Below, in pieces: positions 1 to 7,688 of a DNA stretch of 64,000 nt (within the stretch, counting starts at the first letter, position 1; every line of letters starts with the position of its first letter). The DNA lies in assembly GCA_017510925.1 (NCBI GenBank), contig JAFWLT010000004.1:1-64000 (forward strand), in the 5' to 3' direction. The notes under the pieces were generated by a model. It was given only the letters and a program-made list of their open reading frames with translations. It did not search any database and was not told the DNA's origin. A program made the translations under genes and the position numbers. The stretch is from Candidatus Saccharimonadota bacterium. Lineage in GTDB: Bacteria; Patescibacteriota; Saccharimonadia; Saccharimonadales; Saccharimonadaceae.

Positions 1-667
1 CACCAAGGTGGGTATCACCGTTGGTAGACATTACTTCAAATACGCCATCACCAAGTTCGAGAATAGAAACATCAAACGTACCACCACCAAGGTCAAATAC
101 AGCAATTTTCTCATCTTTCTTAGATTCTAGGCCATAAGCAAGAGCAGCGGCCGTTGGCTCGTTAATAATTCTTTTTACTTCAAGACCGGCAATTTTGCCA
201 GCGTCTTTAGTAGCTTGACGTTGAGAATCGTCAAAGTAAGCAGACACAGTGATGATAGCTTCGGTTACTTTTTCACCAAGAAATGCTTCAGCGTCAGCTT
301 TGATTTTAGAAAGCACCATAGCAGAAATTTCTTCTGGAGTATATTCTTTGCCGTCCATTTCTACGGCTACACCAGAACCCTTCTTTACAATTTTGTATGG
401 GCTGATTTCAAGATCTTTTTGTACTTCTTTATCAGTAAATTTACGACCGATCAATCTTTTGATGCCATAAATAGTATTTTTAGGATTAGTTACACGTTGA
501 CGTTGGGCAACTTTACCAACTAGGCGATCACCTTTTTTGGTTACAGCCACCACCGATGGAGTAGTTCTGTCACCTTCTGCGTTTGTAATCACCTCTGGTT
601 TACCAGCTACCATATAGGCAAATGCTGAGTTAGTTGTACCAAGGTCAATACCAATAATTTTGCTCAT
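1..667 (-). CDS. dnaK: Molecular chaperone DnaK (Hsp70), N-terminal part
   Basis: This is the first 222 codons of DnaK; the rest lies beyond the window edge. DnaK is the cytoplasmic ATP-driven Hsp70 chaperone working with DnaJ and GrpE. The start [17 protein letters not shown] carries the phosphate-1 loop of the actin-like ATPase fold. The phosphate-2 motif [11 protein letters not shown] and the segment [14 protein letters not shown] are also present, and all are canonical. The ATG at 665-667 is preceded by a good Shine-Dalgarno sequence (AAGGAG), so this is not one of the window's leaderless genes. A CIRCE operator and a consensus promoter lie just upstream, indicating HrcA-type heat-shock control. 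Identity is certain; only the C-terminal peptide-binding domain is unseen. Confidence 0.98.
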   Translation of the reverse strand, partial: MSKIIGIDLGTTNSAFAYMVAGKPEVITNAEGDRTTPSVVAVTKKGDRLVGKVAQRQRVTNPKNTIYGIKRLIGRKFTDKEVQKDLEISPYKIVKKGSGVAVEMDGKEYTPEEISAMVLSKIKADAEAFLGEKVTEAIITVSAYFDDSQRQATKDAGKIAGLEVKRIINEPTAAALAYGLESKKDEKIAVFDLGGGTFDVSILELGDGVFEVMSTNGDTHLG

Positions 668-691
668 ATTTTTACTCCTTTGTTATTTATT

Positions 692-718
692 CTAGCACTC
701 ATCACACCCGAGTGCTAA
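692..718 (-). promoter_or_regulatory. CIRCE operator (HrcA binding site) of dnaK
   Basis: The inverted repeat CTAGCACTC-N9-GAGTGCTAA matches the CIRCE consensus TTAGCACTC-N9-GAGTGCTAA at 17 of 18 arm positions. It lies between the dnaK promoter and the dnaK start, where HrcA bound there would block transcription. hrcA itself is not in the window. Confidence 0.95.
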
Positions 719-727
719 TCTACCCTC

Positions 728-757
728 ATTATAGCACTCCTAGCACTCACGTGTCAA
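728..757 (-). promoter_or_regulatory. dnaK sigma-70 type promoter
   Basis: On the minus strand there is TTGACA (752-757), an 18-bp spacer and TATAAT (728-733), both perfect hexamers. The -35 side lies against the 3' end of the upstream lamin-tail gene. Two extra CIRCE-like half-sites (TAGCACTC at 732-739 and 741-748) lie in tandem within the spacer. Confidence 0.9.
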
Positions 758-2099
758 GCCTGCCAACTAACTTTTTTAGCCATCTTAAAATCTCGTGTCT
801 AAACTCATAAATAATATAAATTAGCCCTATCCCCACCACACCTAATACTAAATATAATGCCACAAAAGACGAACTCTCACTGTAAGTCTCCGGCACCAAG
901 GCAAAATTCGCCCCATCATTATTATGCAATTTTTTACATCTTCCTGTCTCCTCATTTAAATAATAGCCCTCCTTACATTCTTTTACGCCAGTATCTTCCG
1001 GAATCTTTTTACATCGTCCGGTCAAAATATTCAAAAATTGCCCTTCCCCACAAATCTTCTCAGAAACCGAAGTTACTTTTACACAGTTCCCCGTTGTCTC
1101 ATTTATTACTTTACCCTCCTCACAAGTTCTAAATTCTTGATAATTATTTGCTTCGCCAGGCGTCGGTGCATAAGTTATTTTCCAAATCTCAGACCCAGAC
1201 GCATCATAACCAATAAAAACATAAGATGTCCCTTTTCTTTGGCCATTCGGATAAATTAATTTATCAAGTACCGTACCATCTGCATCAATTAATTCCAAAA
1301 CCCCACTAGACACTGGATTTTTAGTTAATTTAAAATCTGTTGCAAGTCTTACAAAATATCCTTCCGGCCCCACCAACCCATTAAGTGGATATAATTTGTT
1401 TTTGTATTTAATAAAACAACCATCCAGTCTCGTAGTCTCAGAATTATTATTATATAGTTCTACAAATTGTTCTGATTGCAAAGTCTCGTAATAACTTAAA
1501 ATCTCCGAAAACACCACACCCTTACAAACACTCACAGTTTCTACCGGCTCATCATCCATAAATTCCAAAACTCCACCATCAGAAACAGCATAATCGGTCA
1601 CGTGTTCAAAGTCACCCGTCTCCAAATTTCTCACCAGCGTCGTAGGGTTGGCAGAAGTAAATACTTTGTAGCATCCATCTTTACCATTCCAACATACAGA
1701 ATCTAAAACTTCTCCATCCCACATCAAGGTGATTGGACCAGCTCCAAAAGCCAAAGTCTTGGTATAGGAGATCTGCGCCTGCTCTAAGGAGCTGGCCAAT
1801 CGGAGGTAAAAAGTCTCGCCAGCAGTCCAGATGTACTTGGAAAGATCAGCCAAAATAGCCTCGTTCCCACTAGAGTTTGTATAGCTTAAGGTCATACCAG
1901 CGAGCGAAATCGGTGTGTCGGAATTCTTTCGGCCAATCTCAATCATTTCTCCGACATTAGAAACCCCATCTTTTGTGTAGCCAGGGTTTACAGCTTTGAT
2001 GTATATTTCTGGAACTTCTAAAGCTCCTGCATCTCCAACCCAAATTAAGCCAAAGACACTACCCACCACAAACATAAATAATAATAAAAATTTTTTCAT
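747..2099 (-). CDS. Secreted, membrane-anchored lamin-tail domain protein
   Basis: A 450-residue surface protein. The N-terminal signal peptide has a hydrophobic core at about 4-25 ending near DAGALE. Two lamin-tail-like beta-sandwich domains follow (about 28-150 and 190-320); in the second, the stretch VVFSEILSYYETLQSEQFVE is typical. Next come three short cysteine repeats of the form C-x-E/G-G-x-x-x-N-x-x-T-G-x-C (about 328-395). A C-terminal transmembrane helix (about 412-433) and a basic cytoplasmic tail end the protein. The likely role is an extracellular adhesin or wall protein held by its C-terminal helix. The family call comes from pattern recognition and the molecular function is unknown. 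Its 3' end touches the dnaK promoter. Confidence 0.75.
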   Translation of the reverse strand: MKKFLLLFMFVVGSVFGLIWVGDAGALEVPEIYIKAVNPGYTKDGVSNVGEMIEIGRKNSDTPISLAGMTLSYTNSSGNEAILADLSKYIWTAGETFYLRLASSLEQAQISYTKTLAFGAGPITLMWDGEVLDSVCWNGKDGCYKVFTSANPTTLVRNLETGDFEHVTDYAVSDGGVLEFMDDEPVETVSVCKGVVFSEILSYYETLQSEQFVELYNNNSETTRLDGCFIKYKNKLYPLNGLVGPEGYFVRLATDFKLTKNPVSSGVLELIDADGTVLDKLIYPNGQRKGTSYVFIGYDASGSEIWKITYAPTPGEANNYQEFRTCEEGKVINETTGNCVKVTSVSEKICGEGQFLNILTGRCKKIPEDTGVKECKEGYYLNEETGRCKKLHNNDGANFALVPETYSESSSFVALYLVLGVVGIGLIYIIYEFRHEILRWLKKLVGRLDT

Positions 2100-2158
2100 A
2101 GCGCTAACCTAGCACGCCAAATCTAGAAAATCAACCCCCCACGTGATATAATTAAAGC

Positions 2159-2866
2159 ATGAGCATTTTCATCTCTTTGGGAATCATTTTACTGGCTATG
2201 CTTATCCAAGGTTTCTTGCAAGTCACGCCTGGTGTTTTTGCAATTTTTTATCATCACGCTCTTGGCAAAACTACGGCCAAAAAAGCCGACGATCAATCTC
2301 TTTCTTTTATTCTCGGCACCGAAATTGCTACAGCCGTATTTTTCTTAATCACTTATTCCATCATTACATTCTTTACTACTGAAAACAATTTTCTTAATTC
2401 TACTTTTCTTTGGATTATGGCCGGACTCTTTTTTGCGCTTAGCGTCTTCACCTTCTTCTGCTATTTTAAGCTCGGCAAGAAGAACAAAAATACCACCAAG
2501 CTTTTCCTTACTCGCCACACTGCCGAAAGTTTCACTTATCACGCCACTCACAACAAAAACCGTACCGACACTATCGTTCTAGGTTTCTTATCTACTACAG
2601 CCGAACTCGTTTTTACTCTTCCACTTTTTATTATGTCTTCCGTAGAAATTCTTAATCTTTCCCCTCGCTTTAATTTTGTCTTTATTATCGCTTATATTGT
2701 AGTTGCTACTATTCCACTTTTCACCGTCAGAACCCTATATAGAACTGGTCACAATTTAGCAGAAATTCAAAAACTTCGCGTCAAAAGAAAAACACTATTT
2801 AGAATTATTATCTCTGTCAGCTATTTACTACTCGGCGTTTTAACATTTATTTCAGGAGTAATTTAA
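2159..2866 (+). CDS. Polytopic membrane protein of unknown function
   Basis: A 235-residue protein with about six hydrophobic segments (near 5-30, 50-72, 83-105, 140-162, 170-192 and 215-235) and a central charged loop of about 30 residues rich in Lys, Thr and His. I do not recognise a family; the topology vaguely recalls small transporters of the LysE or cadmium-resistance type, without any diagnostic motif. TGATATAAT ends 6 nt before the ATG, so the mRNA is probably leaderless. The stop codon abuts the start of the following 74-residue gene, and the flavoprotein gene overlaps that one, suggesting a three-gene operon. Confidence 0.7.
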   Translation: MSIFISLGIILLAMLIQGFLQVTPGVFAIFYHHALGKTTAKKADDQSLSFILGTEIATAVFFLITYSIITFFTTENNFLNSTFLWIMAGLFFALSVFTFFCYFKLGKKNKNTTKLFLTRHTAESFTYHATHNKNRTDTIVLGFLSTTAELVFTLPLFIMSSVEILNLSPRFNFVFIIAYIVVATIPLFTVRTLYRTGHNLAEIQKLRVKRKTLFRIIISVSYLLLGVLTFISGVI

Positions 2867-3091
2867 ATGAAAGACGAAGAAAAAATCTTAAAAGTTCACT
2901 GCAAAGCATTAGGCATTCCATCCGGTTCTGCTGAAGTATTTATCAAAAAATCTATCTCTGCTGCCGAAAAATCTCTCAAAAATCGCAAAATTGTGATTAG
3001 AGCTGATCGTGTTCGTGCCATTTCAAAAGAACTAAAAAAATATAATAAGGACCTCGCCTATGTCTATGAAAATTTTGACAAAATCATATAA
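2867..3091 (+). CDS. Small conserved-looking protein, unknown function
   Basis: A 74-residue, lysine-rich, soluble, mostly helical protein without a signal peptide. The ATG directly follows the TAA of the upstream membrane protein and is served by a GGAG sequence inside that gene's 3' end, so translational coupling is likely. Its 3' end overlaps the flavoprotein gene by 32 nt in another frame. No domain recognised. The tight packing, ribosome-binding site and lack of another explanation for this interval support it as real. Confidence 0.65.
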   Translation: MKDEEKILKVHCKALGIPSGSAEVFIKKSISAAEKSLKNRKIVIRADRVRAISKELKKYNKDLAYVYENFDKII

Positions 3092-3908
3092 CTTTGACTA
3101 TATTATAATTGGCAGTGGCCCAGCCGGCAGAGCAGAGGCCTTAAGATTAGCCAAGGCTAAAAAGAAGGTGGCTATTGTAGAAAAAAGCCAAATCGGTGGC
3201 GCCGAAATCACCACTTATGAACTGCCTTTCAAACTTGCTCTTGATTTTGCTAGAATTTATCACGATTTTACTACTTCTCCGGTCACCAAAAACATTTCTA
3301 CCCACTTCAATTTTCCTACCCTCACTACTTATCTCAAAAAAGAAATTTCAAAGGAAAGTGCTAAATTAAAATCCGATCTAGAAGCAAGTGGTATCAAAAT
3401 TATAGAAGGCTTTGCTCATTTTCTAGATCAAAATACCATCGCCGTAGGCGACAAAAAAATTACTGCTGATAAATTTATCCTCGCTACTGGCTCTAAGTTA
3501 AAACCAAACAAAATTCCAGGATTAGATGATATTAAATATATTACTCCAGAAAATATCTTTAAAATTCGTAAATTACCACGGTTTGTTTTTGTGATCGGCA
3601 ATACTACTGTTAGTAAATGCATTGCTGAATTTTTTGAAAATCTCGGCGTTGGCGTCATTAGAAGTGCCAAAGTCCTCGAAGTTAAAGAAGATAAAAAATC
3701 CAAAATCGTATATTTTATGGATGACGCAGGCAAAAAAATGGTACGCGTAGATGCTATCGCGCTTGCCACTGGTTCCGAACCATTCCTAGACTACAGTCTA
3801 GAAAATGCTAACGTAGAGTTTAAACGCTCCGGTATTATCGTAGATAAACATTCAAAAACTTCTACCAGAAATATTTACGCAGTCGGCGATTGCGCTAGTG
3901 TCTCTTGA
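3060..3908 (+). CDS. Truncated FAD/NAD(P)-dependent oxidoreductase
   Basis: A 282-residue flavoprotein of the pyridine nucleotide-disulfide oxidoreductase superfamily. The FAD motif IIIGSGPAGRAEALRLA (about 16-32), an ATG-type motif FILATGS (about 138), a second Rossmann segment FVFVIGNTTVSKCIAEFFENL (about 176-195) and the late FAD motif NIYAVGDCAS near the C-terminus are present. Where lipoamide dehydrogenase or glutathione reductase have GGTC-x4-C, this protein reads IGGAEITTYELP, so the redox-active cysteines are absent. It ends just after GDCA and lacks the usual C-terminal dimerisation domain of about 110 residues. The stop codon is merged with the -35 box of the tRNA gene. The substrate is unknown; it could be a monomeric diaphorase-like enzyme. 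Confidence 0.8.
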   Translation: MSMKILTKSYNFDYIIIGSGPAGRAEALRLAKAKKKVAIVEKSQIGGAEITTYELPFKLALDFARIYHDFTTSPVTKNISTHFNFPTLTTYLKKEISKESAKLKSDLEASGIKIIEGFAHFLDQNTIAVGDKKITADKFILATGSKLKPNKIPGLDDIKYITPENIFKIRKLPRFVFVIGNTTVSKCIAEFFENLGVGVIRSAKVLEVKEDKKSKIVYFMDDAGKKMVRVDAIALATGSEPFLDYSLENANVEFKRSGIIVDKHSKTSTRNIYAVGDCASVS

Positions 3909-3933
3909 CAAAATAGCCCTGGTGAGTTATAAT
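3905..3933 (+). promoter_or_regulatory. Perfect consensus promoter of initiator tRNA
   Basis: TTGACA (3905-3910), a 17-bp spacer and TATAAT (3928-3933), followed 10 nt later by the tRNA. The -35 box contains the TGA stop codon of the flavoprotein gene. Confidence 0.9.
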
Positions 3934-3943
3934 ACAAGTACAA

Positions 3944-4020
3944 CGCGGGGTAGAGCAGCCTGGTAGCTCGTTTGGCTCATAACCAAAAGGTCGTTGGTTC
4001 AAATCCAACCCCCGCAACCA
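3944..4020 (+). tRNA. Initiator tRNA-fMet (anticodon CAT)
   Basis: A full cloverleaf with encoded CCA. The acceptor arms CGCGGGG and CCCCGCA leave a C1:A72 mismatch, the hallmark of bacterial initiator tRNA. The anticodon loop CTCATAA is at 3976-3982. The anticodon stem is TTTGG/CCAAA, so only two of the three conserved G:C pairs of initiators remain. Confidence 0.97.
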
Positions 4021-4038
4021 AAAATTCAGGACAATATT

Positions 4039-4068
4039 CAGGCTAGATTACCCCCCTAATCTAGCCTG
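4039..4068 (+). terminator. Hairpin terminator after tRNA-fMet
   Basis: A perfect 12-bp stem CAGGCTAGATTA/TAATCTAGCCTG with a six-C loop, followed by ATTTTGTT. It separates the tRNA from the convergent pilin-like operon. Confidence 0.8.
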
Positions 4069-4087
4069 ATTTTGTTAGTGGTAAATT

Positions 4088-5404
4088 CTAGAAGTAGAAA
4101 TAATTTTCGTAGTTTACTGTCATCATCTTTTGGAAACCATCTGGGCCTAGAACTTCTAGAGCATAATATGGATATCCTGCCCCAAACGTTGTATCTGCAG
4201 TTTCTAGTCTAGTTTCTACTCTACGATAAAGATCGTTTGCTCTACCTGTAGAATCAATCGAAATCTGTGTATTATTAATCTTTGCTCTTCTGTCTTCTGG
4301 GCTGCCAGTCGCTGCAGCTGTACCACAAGTACCACTCGTACAAATTAATTCAATCGAAAAATCTGTATCCGGTTGCTGATATGGCAAAGCGATCGAAATC
4401 ATAAAGGTATCGTTATTTCTAGGGCCACCACCTATTGGCATTGGCATTTCTACTTCTACTGAACAATAAAATTCGGCTGTGGAGTTTTTGTCGCAATAAG
4501 TCAAAAACGATCTATTCATTACCCAACGATCATTAGTTTTTACTACTTGCCCTGCCGAAACACGGTTAGAAGAACCGTTCCAAATTCCAATGTAATTCTC
4601 TGCTGAATTACGGGCCCTATTGCTATTTCCTGTTGGCACAAGATACAAAGTACCACGGTTGGTCTGCCCAGATGCAGTCTGATCAAATTGTCCCAAAGTA
4701 AAGGTTGGACCTGTTTGTACAATCTGAAGTTCTACTGTTGGTGGTACAGAAATCGTAGAAGACCCAAAGGCTGGGAAGCTTACCATATTTTTTGTTTCGT
4801 TATAGTTTGTAAACTTCAAACTAGCGTCATTTCTCACTGAATACCAGCTAAGTTTGAGTTTCTTTACTTCATTATATGCACCAGTCCCCACCGATGCCTT
4901 CATTGTCTGCACTCTTTTAGAAGCTGTGAGGGTAGTTCTATAATCGTTAAGCTCAGTATTAATGATTACACAAGTGTAAGCTTGGTTAGTAGTAGTTTCA
5001 CCACCAGCACCAGTCTTTTCAACGCCACCCACTACTACTTCTGCCTGTTCGCTTTTTGGAATCTTTCCTAAAATGTGCCCCACCATATAGCAGTCTGGGT
5101 GTTCCATCCAATACAAAATATCCTTACAAGTTACTTCACCATTGCCTACTGGCACCTCTGCTCTAATAGATGGGTTATTGTTCGCAGCCTCTACACATCT
5201 ACGATAATTAGAATATGCTACTTTTGCATCCTCTGTACCTGCAAGTGCAGAATCATATGCAGACTGCGAAAGATCGTCATTAGAAGTTCTAGCAATTTCT
5301 GACGTAATAACTAACGCAAAGCTCGTAGCAATCAATACCAAAATCAACGTAGAAAATGCTACGATATAAAACGATGCCGCGCCTTTTTTGTATTTTTTTA
5401 GCAT
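4088..5404 (-). CDS. Type IV pilus-associated protein (PilX-like), last gene of pseudopilin cluster
   Basis: A 438-residue protein starting MLKKYKKGAASFYIVAFSTL with a single N-terminal hydrophobic helix (about 10-33) after a short basic leader. This resembles the N-terminus of PilX/minor-pilin assembly proteins, but there is no clean prepilin cleavage motif (no GFTLIE). The remainder is a long extracellular region rich in Thr, Ser and Asn with scattered cysteines. Its ATG overlaps the TAA of the upstream pseudopilin (TAATG) and a GGAGG lies just before it, so it is translationally coupled in the same operon. Likely a surface-exposed minor component of the pilus; exact family not recognised. 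Confidence 0.7.
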   Translation of the reverse strand: MLKKYKKGAASFYIVAFSTLILVLIATSFALVITSEIARTSNDDLSQSAYDSALAGTEDAKVAYSNYRRCVEAANNNPSIRAEVPVGNGEVTCKDILYWMEHPDCYMVGHILGKIPKSEQAEVVVGGVEKTGAGGETTTNQAYTCVIINTELNDYRTTLTASKRVQTMKASVGTGAYNEVKKLKLSWYSVRNDASLKFTNYNETKNMVSFPAFGSSTISVPPTVELQIVQTGPTFTLGQFDQTASGQTNRGTLYLVPTGNSNRARNSAENYIGIWNGSSNRVSAGQVVKTNDRWVMNRSFLTYCDKNSTAEFYCSVEVEMPMPIGGGPRNNDTFMISIALPYQQPDTDFSIELICTSGTCGTAAATGSPEDRRAKINNTQISIDSTGRANDLYRRVETRLETADTTFGAGYPYYALEVLGPDGFQKMMTVNYENYFYF

Positions 5405-6381
5405 TATTTACCTCCAGCCATCACGGCAAAGTTAAATTTATTTATTGCGCAATATTCTAGTTCCGAATAATCATCTGAAGGTGGTTTACAGGTATTGCCT
5501 GTTTCTTTGATATTAATTCCACCCCGTCTTGTACCAATTATAAATGACGCTGCATAAAACAAATTTTGTCTAGTAGCAGAAAGTGCTGGTCTAGAAACGT
5601 ATAATTCATACAAAACCAAATCTGCAGCTTCGTTCTTTTTCATCAATTCTATAATATCTTCATCATTTTCAGCTGAACTCAACATTTCTTCAGAAATTAC
5701 AAATTCATTTTTGATTCTGTTGTTTTTGTAATCGGTAGATTTAACATAGCTAGTACTATCCCAAGAATTATTTTGATCTCTCATTGCATTTACGCAAATT
5801 GTACGTTCACCGTCATAAACTTTAAGTAGTCTAAAATCTTTATATTTTTCAACAAAAGACGCCGTACTAGACGCTTTAGTCCCTAGTACTGCCGGACTTG
5901 CGCCCAAAACTTCACGCTGATTTACTTCAGGATTATCAGCATAACCATCTCCGTTTTCAAAGTAGCCCGTGTTCCAAATATAAGTATAAGTTCCTGTACA
6001 AAGTGCACCATAAACCGGCATATAGCTATCTTCAGCGTCGTCACCAATATATTTACCCTCTGCTTTTACCTGCGCACGCTTTGTCACCGAAACAAAGCTA
6101 TTGGCACCATCTTCAATACAATTATTTCTATCTGCCGAGCCCAATGGATAATAAATCTCGCACATTCTCGTTACTGGGTCCGAACTAGCATTCTGAATAG
6201 AAATTCTAAAATCGTCCACAAGATCCATACCCACAGTGTTTACTTGATTCAAGACCAAACCTCTTCTATACGAAGCTGAAATATTTTGAATCAAAGCCAC
6301 TACTGTAAGAGACAAAATTGCAATAAAAATAAGAGAAAGAGATAGCTCAATTAGCGTAAACCCTCCACGGCTCTTCTTCAT
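5404..6381 (-). CDS. Type IV pseudopilin with prepilin leader
   Basis: A 325-residue minor-pilin-like protein. The start MKKSRGGFTLIELSLSLIF holds a perfect class III prepilin signal (basic leader, Gly, FTLIE with Glu at +5) processed by PilD, followed by the N-terminal pilin helix. The rest is a large globular head with several cysteines. I chose the ATG at 6381, not an upstream TTG in the same frame, because TGCTATAAT ends 6 nt before it and because it gives the standard leader length. It lies 23 nt after another pseudopilin gene and overlaps the next by one base. Probably part of the pilus tip or priming complex. Confidence 0.88.
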   Translation of the reverse strand: MKKSRGGFTLIELSLSLIFIAILSLTVVALIQNISASYRRGLVLNQVNTVGMDLVDDFRISIQNASSDPVTRMCEIYYPLGSADRNNCIEDGANSFVSVTKRAQVKAEGKYIGDDAEDSYMPVYGALCTGTYTYIWNTGYFENGDGYADNPEVNQREVLGASPAVLGTKASSTASFVEKYKDFRLLKVYDGERTICVNAMRDQNNSWDSTSYVKSTDYKNNRIKNEFVISEEMLSSAENDEDIIELMKKNEAADLVLYELYVSRPALSATRQNLFYAASFIIGTRRGGINIKETGNTCKPPSDDYSELEYCAINKFNFAVMAGGK

Positions 6382-6404
6382 ATTATTATTATAGCATAAT
6401 CTAT

Positions 6405-7250
6405 TTAGAAACATAGATTATCCCCACCATCAGTTTCAATCATTTCCACAGAAGACGCATTTCTAGCGTTTTCTAGAAGCCTAATTTCTTGCCGTGGCGT
6501 AGTGCCAGTTTCTCCTGGCCCATAAGGGCTTACACAAAAGTTTACTTCTGCTACCTTAAACTTAGGATCTGTAGTCCTTGTTAGATATTGTTTCAAGAGA
6601 TTATCAATCGAAGAATAAGTCCCTCCAGCCTCATATGCTTCATTTGCTTGTTTTACTTCATAATTTACCGGAATTATCGTATCTTCTAAAATTAACGTAT
6701 TAATCGTACCAGATCTAGGGTGCCTTACTACCAATATAGAACCTACAAATGGAGCCCCACCAATATCCTGAAGTTCTGTCTGCCAACGCATTTCATATTT
6801 TTCTGGAGATGCTGGTTCTGCGCTCTCGATAGTGCCATTAGTTCTATAATTCTTTTTAATTACATTTGCATTTAAAGCAGCTAGAAGCTCTGATACGGTA
6901 CCGGAACTAATTTCCTGAGAACCAGATGCATCACCTATCACGTCATACATAAAGATTGGATATCCATCTAGTTCTGGGTCAATTATGTCACCAGCCAAAT
7001 TATGTTTTTCGCCAAATACAATTAATTTACCATAAATTGCTGTTTTACTATTTCCTTCACCAGGGCTTTGTGGGTTAGAAACTTTAGAATAAATACTCCG
7101 TGTAAATTCAAAGAAATTCTGCACTGCGTCATTATATCTCTGCCTAAAAATAGAGTTTTGCATCCCCAACGCAATGCCAATAAAAAGCGCAGCCGTCACT
7201 GCCAAAAATAGCGCAACTTCAATAAAAGTAAAACCCTTACGCTTACCCAT
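6405..7250 (-). CDS. Type IV pseudopilin with prepilin leader
   Basis: A 281-residue protein starting MGKRKGFTFIEVALFLAVTA: a basic leader, the prepilin peptidase site G-FTFIE and the hydrophobic N-terminal helix. The large head domain carries only a few cysteines. The ATG at 7250 is preferred over an in-frame TTG 18 nt upstream because TGCTATAAT (7257-7262) ends 6 nt before it, the spacing seen at most promoter-proximal genes here. It is first of a three-gene cluster of pilus components. A divergent tRNA-Ile gene starts 41 nt away, with its own -10 element. Confidence 0.88.
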   Translation of the reverse strand: MGKRKGFTFIEVALFLAVTAALFIGIALGMQNSIFRQRYNDAVQNFFEFTRSIYSKVSNPQSPGEGNSKTAIYGKLIVFGEKHNLAGDIIDPELDGYPIFMYDVIGDASGSQEISSGTVSELLAALNANVIKKNYRTNGTIESAEPASPEKYEMRWQTELQDIGGAPFVGSILVVRHPRSGTINTLILEDTIIPVNYEVKQANEAYEAGGTYSSIDNLLKQYLTRTTDPKFKVAEVNFCVSPYGPGETGTTPRQEIRLLENARNASSVEMIETDGGDNLCF

Positions 7251-7291
7251 ATATATATTATAGCACAAAATATGCTATAATATACATTAGT

Positions 7292-7368
7292 CGGGGTATA
7301 GCTCAGTTGGTTAGAGCATGCGTCTTATACACGCAGTGTCCTTGGTTCGAATCCAAGTACCCCGACCA
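7292..7368 (+). tRNA. tRNA-Ile (anticodon TAT)
   Basis: Acceptor CGGGGTA/TACCCCG, discriminator A, encoded CCA. The anticodon stem-loop is TGCGT-CTTATAC-ACGCA with anticodon TAT at 7326-7328, so it reads AUA codons directly. Most bacteria instead use a CAU anticodon modified to lysidine by TilS. The -10 TGCTATAAT lies at 7276-7281. Confidence 0.93.
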
Positions 7369-7375
7369 ACAAAAA

Positions 7376-7391
7376 ACCACCTTTCGGTGGT
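7376..7391. terminator. Bidirectional terminator
   Basis: The hairpin ACCACC-TTTC-GGTGGT is followed by CTTTT on the plus strand and by a run of six T on the minus strand. It can end the tRNA-Ile transcript and the convergent small gene at 7408-7611. Confidence 0.8.
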
Positions 7392-7407
7392 CTTTTGCAT
7401 TTGAAAT

Positions 7408-7611
7408 TTATTTCTTCTTAAGAGTGAGGAACCCATTGCGTGGATTTTCACAAACTTTGCGATCTGCAGGAAGATCACAAGGAGTACCCTTGCCACCATC
7501 AGCGTTCTTAGTGAAGAAGTAGATAGTTTGTTGCTTGCCACCACGAAGAGTTACTTCTGATTTGCGTAGATAGTATTTTACACCTTTACCGTTGGTATGT
7601 TCGTAAGCCAT
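7408..7611 (-). CDS. Small conserved basic protein, unknown function
   Basis: A 67-residue soluble protein (MAYEHTNGKGVKYYLRKSEV...) rich in Lys, Gly and aromatic residues with two cysteines. Proteins of this look recur in Saccharibacteria, as far as I recall, but I know no function. Expression signals are strong: TTGACA (7668-7673), 17 bp, TAAGAT (7645-7650), a further TATAAT at 7634-7639, then AAGGAGG placed about 8 nt before the ATG. A hairpin terminator follows. Unlike most promoter-proximal genes here it has a true leader with Shine-Dalgarno sequence, suggesting high expression. A nucleic-acid-binding or ribosome-associated role is possible but unsupported. Confidence 0.8.
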   Translation of the reverse strand: MAYEHTNGKGVKYYLRKSEVTLRGGKQQTIYFFTKNADGGKGTPCDLPADRKVCENPRNGFLTLKKK

Positions 7612-7688
7612 TAAGCTTTCCTCCTTAAAGTTATTATATTCTTATCTTATGACCCCGAGAATAAAATGTCAAGAGGTTTTTTAAGCAA

